From the NCBI RefSeq assembly GCF_033568475.1, contig NC_133123.1, positions 132,652,930 through 132,716,929 on the forward strand: DNA of 64,000 nt. Reading direction: 5' to 3'. Both the position numbers and the translations under genes were made by a program. Positions within the stretch are counted from its first letter, which is position 1. Every line of letters begins with the position of its first letter. The notes below the pieces were generated by a model that worked only from the letters and a program-made list of their open reading frames with translations, did no database searches and had not been told where the DNA came from. This stretch comes from Henckelia pumila (lineage: Eukaryota > Streptophyta > Magnoliopsida > Lamiales > Gesneriaceae). Positions 59,595 through 64,000 of this stretch are shown piece after piece.

Positions 59595-62500
59595 GAAATA
59601 TAGGCCAAAGTCTAGATCGAAGAGTCAAGGAAGATACCAGAACAGAAATTTTGGTAATATGAAGTGTTATGCTTGTCAGAAGGTTGGACATCTGCGAAGA
59701 GATTGTCCTGAAAGGAAAGGGAAGAAACATGAAAAACCCAGGGATGATGGTACTCTGGCCGTAGATACAGATGGATATGACTTAGCAGAAGTATTGGTGG
59801 TTTCTAAAGGTGATCAGAACCACGAGTGGATACTGGATTCAAGATGCTCCTTTCACATGTGTCCTATAAGATCTTGGTTTGAAAAATTGGAGGAATCGGA
59901 TCAGGGCATGGTACTGTTGGGAAATAATCAATCATGCAGGATAAAGGGCTCTGAAAATATTAGAATAAGGATGCATGATGGGATCGACAGAGTACTCACC
60001 AAGGTGAGGTATGTGCCCGAGTTGAAGAGAAACTTGATATCATTGGGAACACTTGATGCTCAGGGATATTCATTCAAATCAGGAGCAGGCAGTATCTCAG
60101 TGTCTAAAGGATCTCTGGTAGTTATGAAGGCTGTCAAGAGGAACCTCCTATATGTACTACAAGGTGAAACGATTATTGAAAGTACAGCAAGTATTCAGGA
60201 ACAACAAGACAGAACCAAACTATGGCATCTGAGGCTTGGACATGTAAGTGAGAAGGGATTACATGAGCTGTCTAAACAGATTCTGTTAGGTGGAGATAAG
60301 ATCGAATCACTTGAGCTGTGTGATAGTTGTGCTCTTGGGAAATAAAAAAGAGTATCGTTTGGTAAAGGAAGTCACACAACTGAGCAACCATTGGCCTACA
60401 TTCATTCAGATCTATGGGGTCCTTCTCGGACAGAAACTCATGGTAGAGGCAAATACTTTATGTCTTTGATAGATGATTACTCAAGGAGAGTATGGATATT
60501 CATCTTAAAGACTAAGGATGAAGCATATGACAAGTTTAGAGAATGGCTGCTGGCAGTTGAGAACAAGAGTGATCGAAGAGTTAAACACCTGAGAACAGAT
60601 AATGGGCTGGAATACTTATCAGATAAGTTTGTCAAGCTATGCAAGGAGAAAGGCATTACCAGACACAGAACAGTGGCAGGAACGCCACAACAAAATGGCC
60701 TGGCAGAGAGAATGAACAGAACTCTTCTGGAAAGGGTCAGATGTATGTTGATCAATGTTTCTCTTCCTAAGTCCTTCTGGGGAGAAGCATTATCTACTGC
60801 ATGCTATTTGGTCAATAGGTGTCCATCCAATGCGATTGGTTTCAAGACACCAATGGAAAAGTGGAGTGGAACACATGCAGACTACTCAAACTTGAGGGTA
60901 TTCGGATATCTTGCATATGCTTATCTGAAACAGGACAAGTTGGAAGCAAGGACAGTCAGATGTATATTCATTGGGTATCCGGATGGTGTGAAGGGTTATA
61001 AGGTTTGGAACCTGGAATCAAGAGGTCCAAAGTGCTTCAACACCAGGGATGTGAAGTTTGATGAATCCAAACTGGGATATAAAATGAATACAGATGGAAA
61101 GGACAGTCAGATCAGTGTGAATGATAAACTACCGATTGAGGTGGAGTCTTCTGTGCCAGATGAAGGGTCAGAAGAGATGCAAGATGAGATTGTGACAGCA
61201 AGAGATCAAACAGAGGATTTGAGCACTTACAATCTTGCAAGGGACAGATCCAGAAGGGATATCAGAGCTCCTAAGAGGTTTGGTGAAGCTGATCTGGCTT
61301 GGGATGCACTTACAGTAGCTGAGGAGGTGGAGCATTCAGAGCTAAATACTTATGATGAAGCTATGGCGAGTAAACAGAAAAACAAGTGGATTGAATCTAT
61401 GAATGAAGAGATGAACTCACTTGAGAAGAATCAAACCTGGACGTTAGTAGACAGACCGAAGCATCAGAAAACATTGGGATGCAAGTGGATTTTTAAATAG
61501 AAGGAAGGAAATCCTGGTACAGATCAGATCAAGTATAAAGCAAGATTGGTTGCAAAGGGTTTTGGTCAAGTAGAAGGGATAGATTTTAATGAGGTCTATT
61601 CTCTAGTGGTCAAACATTGTTCCATCCGGATTATGTTAGCATTTGTGAACCAGCTCAACTTGGAGCTTGAGCAGATGGATGTGAAAACTGCGTTTCTACA
61701 CGGTGACCTAGAAGAAACCATTTATATGGAACAACCAAAGGGCTTCATACATCAGAAAACCCAAAATAAGGTCTGCTTACTGAGAAAATCATTGTATGGG
61801 CTAAAGCAGAGTCCGAGGCAGTGGAACAAGAGGTTTGATGAGTTCATGATTGATATTGGTTTTGTGAGAAGCCAATATGACAGATGTGTCTATCTGAAGA
61901 AGTATGAAAGACAGGTTATCTTGTACCTACTGATTTACGTTGATGATATATTGATTGCAAGTAAAAGTAGGAAAGAGATATCATTCTTGAAACAACAGCT
62001 CAACACAGAGTTTGAGATGAAAGATCTGGGTGAAGCGAAGAGAATTCTGGGCATGGACATATTGAGAAACAGGAAAAGACAGGAGATTCATCTGAGTCAG
62101 AAGAACTATTTGAAGAAGGTTGTTCTGCGGTATAACATGAATCAAGCAAAATCTGTCTTGACCCATCTGGGAAAGCATTTGAAGCTATCTGCGAATCAGT
62201 CACCTGAATGTGAGGAAGAAAAGATGAAGATGGCTGGTATTCCATATGCTAGTGGAGTGGGGAGTCTCATATATGAAATGGTGTGTATTAGGCCTGATCT
62301 GGCATACGCAATCAGTGCCGTGTCGAGATTTATGGCTAATCCGGGAACATATCATTGGGAAGCTCTGAAGTGGATTCTCCGATATCTCATAAATACTACT
62401 GAGTTGGGGTTGAAGTTTGAAAAACAGAAAGATGGGATTGATCCGGTAGTTGGATATGTGGATTCAGATTTTGCTGGGAACTTAGACACGAGAAAGTCAC

Positions 62501-62912
62501 TGACTGGTTATGTGTTTACCTTTTATGGCACAACGATCACCTGGAAATCAAATTTACAGTCAGTGGTTGCCCTTTCTACCACTGAGGCAGAATTCATAGC
62601 TGTTACCGAGGCCATAAAAGAAGGATTGTGGTTAAAAGGGATGATAGCGGAGTTAGGTGTAAAACAAGATCAAGTTGTAGTACACTGTGACAACCAAAGT
62701 GCAATACACTTGACGAAACCCAAGTCTATCATGAACGATCAAAACACATAGATGTGAAGATGCATTTCGTGAGAGATGTGATTGAAAAAGGAGATGTGAT
62801 CCTTGTGAAGATAACATCAGAAGAAAACCCTGCAGATGCTATGATGAAGTCACTGCCGTATGCTAAGTTCAAGAAATGTTTGGACTTAGTTAATGCGGTG
62901 ATTGAAAATTAG
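59595..62912 (+). pseudogene. Copia gag end and pol polyprotein
   Basis: One long frame with three lesions. It opens in the basic end of Gag (KSRSKSQGRYQNRNF), followed by the zinc knuckle CYACQKVGHLRRDC, then protease (ILDSRCSFHMCP, where the usual DSG is DSR), the GAG-pre-integrase region (LWHLRLGHVSEKGL), integrase with all three acids (HSDLWGP, RTDNG, NGLAERMNR), reverse transcriptase (MDVKTAFLHGDL; YVDD at 61936-61947) and RNase H (GYVDSDFAGNLDTRKSLTGY; STTEAEF). Lesions: TAA at 60343-60345, TAG at 61498-61500, and a 1-bp loss near 62715, after which the frame continues to the TAG at 62910-62912. Confidence 0.92.
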
Positions 62913-62967
62913 CCAAAGAGGCTAGGATGGAGAGCAGCATTCAACCTGAAAGAATCAAGGTGGAGAT

Positions 62968-63764
62968 TGTTGTAGTATACTTCTATCAGATTGAATGGGT
63001 ATAGAGAAGAGATCGGATCGAATAGTACAGATCAGATGAGTTCATGGCCCAGATCGAATATTGGGATCAGATTGATGTAATGGTCAGATGAGTCTTCGGA
63101 TGAGTTCATGCAGATAGATTGCTCGAGTATTGTGAGTTGGTTAGAAGTCAGATGAAGTGTCCGAAAAGCTATACGCTTGCAGGCAGATCGATGCAGATCA
63201 AAATACGAGGGTAGATCAAACTGATGAATGAAGGCTTATCGGGCTGGACTAGGTTGACTTTATATTTGGGTCGTAAGTTACTGTTGACCTAAAGTCCAAG
63301 ATGAAAGTCGGTGTAATTCTCTATATAAGCAGATGGAAGCTGGCCGCAACGAGAATAACAGAAAATCAAAATTCTTCAGAATATATTGATAGAGAAGAAG
63401 AAGAGATTTCGGAGGAGAAAACTAAGCGTAGATTGTGACGGGAAGATTCAAGTATCAATAGCTTGAATCATGTCTGTATCTAGCTTGATAGTTTGTCTGA
63501 GTCCATCTCTGTAATAAGCTCTGTTCTTGAGCTTGGGTTGTTCTGTTGGTGATTAATAAAAGTGTTGTGTTGCTCTCCCGTGGACGTAGGCAAATTCATT
63601 GCCGAACCACGTAAATACTTGCGTCGTTTAATCGCTTTCACGTGAGTTGGTTGATTGATCTGTGTGCGTTGGTTTTATCTGCTTTCTGGGATTATTGTTC
63701 TTATCTGTGTGTTTCGTTTGCTTGGTGAATTCTCGATCACCAAATTTTGGATTGATTCCTAACA
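62968..63764 (+). repeat. Right LTR of the Copia element
   Basis: 797 bp, starting TGTTGTAGTATAC and ending TCCTAACA next to the TSD CATGA. Confidence 0.9.
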
Positions 63765-63856
63765 CATGATCTTTGAAGATATATCCCAAACATGTGATAC
63801 TGTCTCGCACCATATGCTTGCCCACTTAGAGTTTCTAATCCGCTAGCAGCACCCAA
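63765..63856 (-). pseudogene. MATE transporter, 5' side of the split exon
   Basis: A GTGCAG acceptor ends at 63857. The exon then reads [30 protein letters not shown], the ETLCGQA(Y/F)GAGQ region between helices 1 and 2 in MATE proteins (the usual Cys is Ser). It stops at the Copia insertion and continues at 50995. Exon 1 must lie beyond the right edge of the window. Confidence 0.88.
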
Positions 63857-63946
63857 CTGCACCAGCAATATTAATTTTTAATCATATATAAATCAAAAAA
63901 CATATATATACATATATAGTAAAGTCGTGGAGAGGATATATATCAT

Positions 63947-63950
<4 letters not shown>

Positions 63951-63991
<41 letters not shown>
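63951..63991. repeat. (TA)n microsatellite
   Basis: About 40 bp of TA repeats near the right edge, within the first MATE intron as inferred. Confidence 0.9.
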
Positions 63992-63995
<4 letters not shown>

Positions 63996-64000
63996 CAAGT

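Larger units (their letters stand above)
50996..63764 (+). mobile_element. Copia retrotransposon inserted in the MATE exon
   Basis: The LTRs are 50996-51809 and 62968-63764. Both start TGTTGTAGTAT and end in ACA, with the target-site duplication CATGA at 50991-50995 and 63765-63769. Removing the element and one CATGA rejoins the MATE frame exactly. Downstream of the left LTR is GTGGCGCCGTCTGTGGGA; a polypurine-like AGGTGGAGA precedes the right LTR. The internal region has a gag start, then a nested chromovirus, then zinc knuckle, protease, integrase, reverse transcriptase and RNase H in Copia order. Gag style suggests the Tork lineage. It is inactive: its pol has two stops and a frameshift and much of its gag is missing. 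Confidence 0.93.

Overview
This is nuclear DNA from a flowering plant, almost certainly a eudicot. Plant-only gene families are present (a chloroplast Rubisco accumulation factor, an AHL protein, an RLT-type DDT protein), introns are short and AT-rich, and plant MITEs, Ty3 and Copia elements fill the space between genes. No bacterial, organellar or CRISPR features were seen. The species cannot be fixed from the sequence alone.

Layout. 1-11340 is retrotransposon: a solo LTR in minus orientation (51-2232, TSD TTTAT), then a decayed Ty3-type element with both LTRs (2426-11335, TSD AGTAA). 11.4-15.3 kb is a small gene island: a LINE tail, an intronless RAF1 gene (+, 12032-13360) and a cytosolic cyclophilin (-, 13981-14496, with a 5'-UTR intron and a telo-box promoter), which converge on each other. 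15.4-20.8 kb holds gene debris: a myosin motor fragment, an unrecognised coding fragment broken by a stop, a P450-like fragment and an AT-rich repeat. 21.8-26.7 kb is a five-exon AHL DNA-binding protein gene (-). 26.7-31.8 kb is AT-rich, with LINE tails and a 618-bp inverted-repeat element. 31978-40960 is a 15-exon RLT3-like DDT/WSD protein gene (+) with a Stowaway MITE in one intron. 41-49 kb is mostly non-coding, with a truncated LINE carrying clear TSDs, a Tourist-like MITE, a Mutator-type MITE, a pair of 50-bp hairpin repeats and some orphan exon-like pieces.

49198-63856 is a MATE (DETOXIFICATION) transporter pseudogene (-). One exon is split by a Copia element (50996-63764, TSD CATGA), and a Tekay-like chromovirus (about 51941-59594, minus) sits inside that element's gag. 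The MATE copy also has a 1-bp frameshift and a 5'-truncated SINE in an intron.

The intact genes (RAF1, cyclophilin, AHL, RLT3-like) look like independent housekeeping or regulatory loci, not a cluster. The most unusual signals are structural. The chromovirus LTR has a tenfold palindrome array around a TGACGTCA module just upstream of its TATA box. The Ty3 LTRs carry hairpin triplets. Two junctions bear copied filler DNA that suggests template-switch repair.
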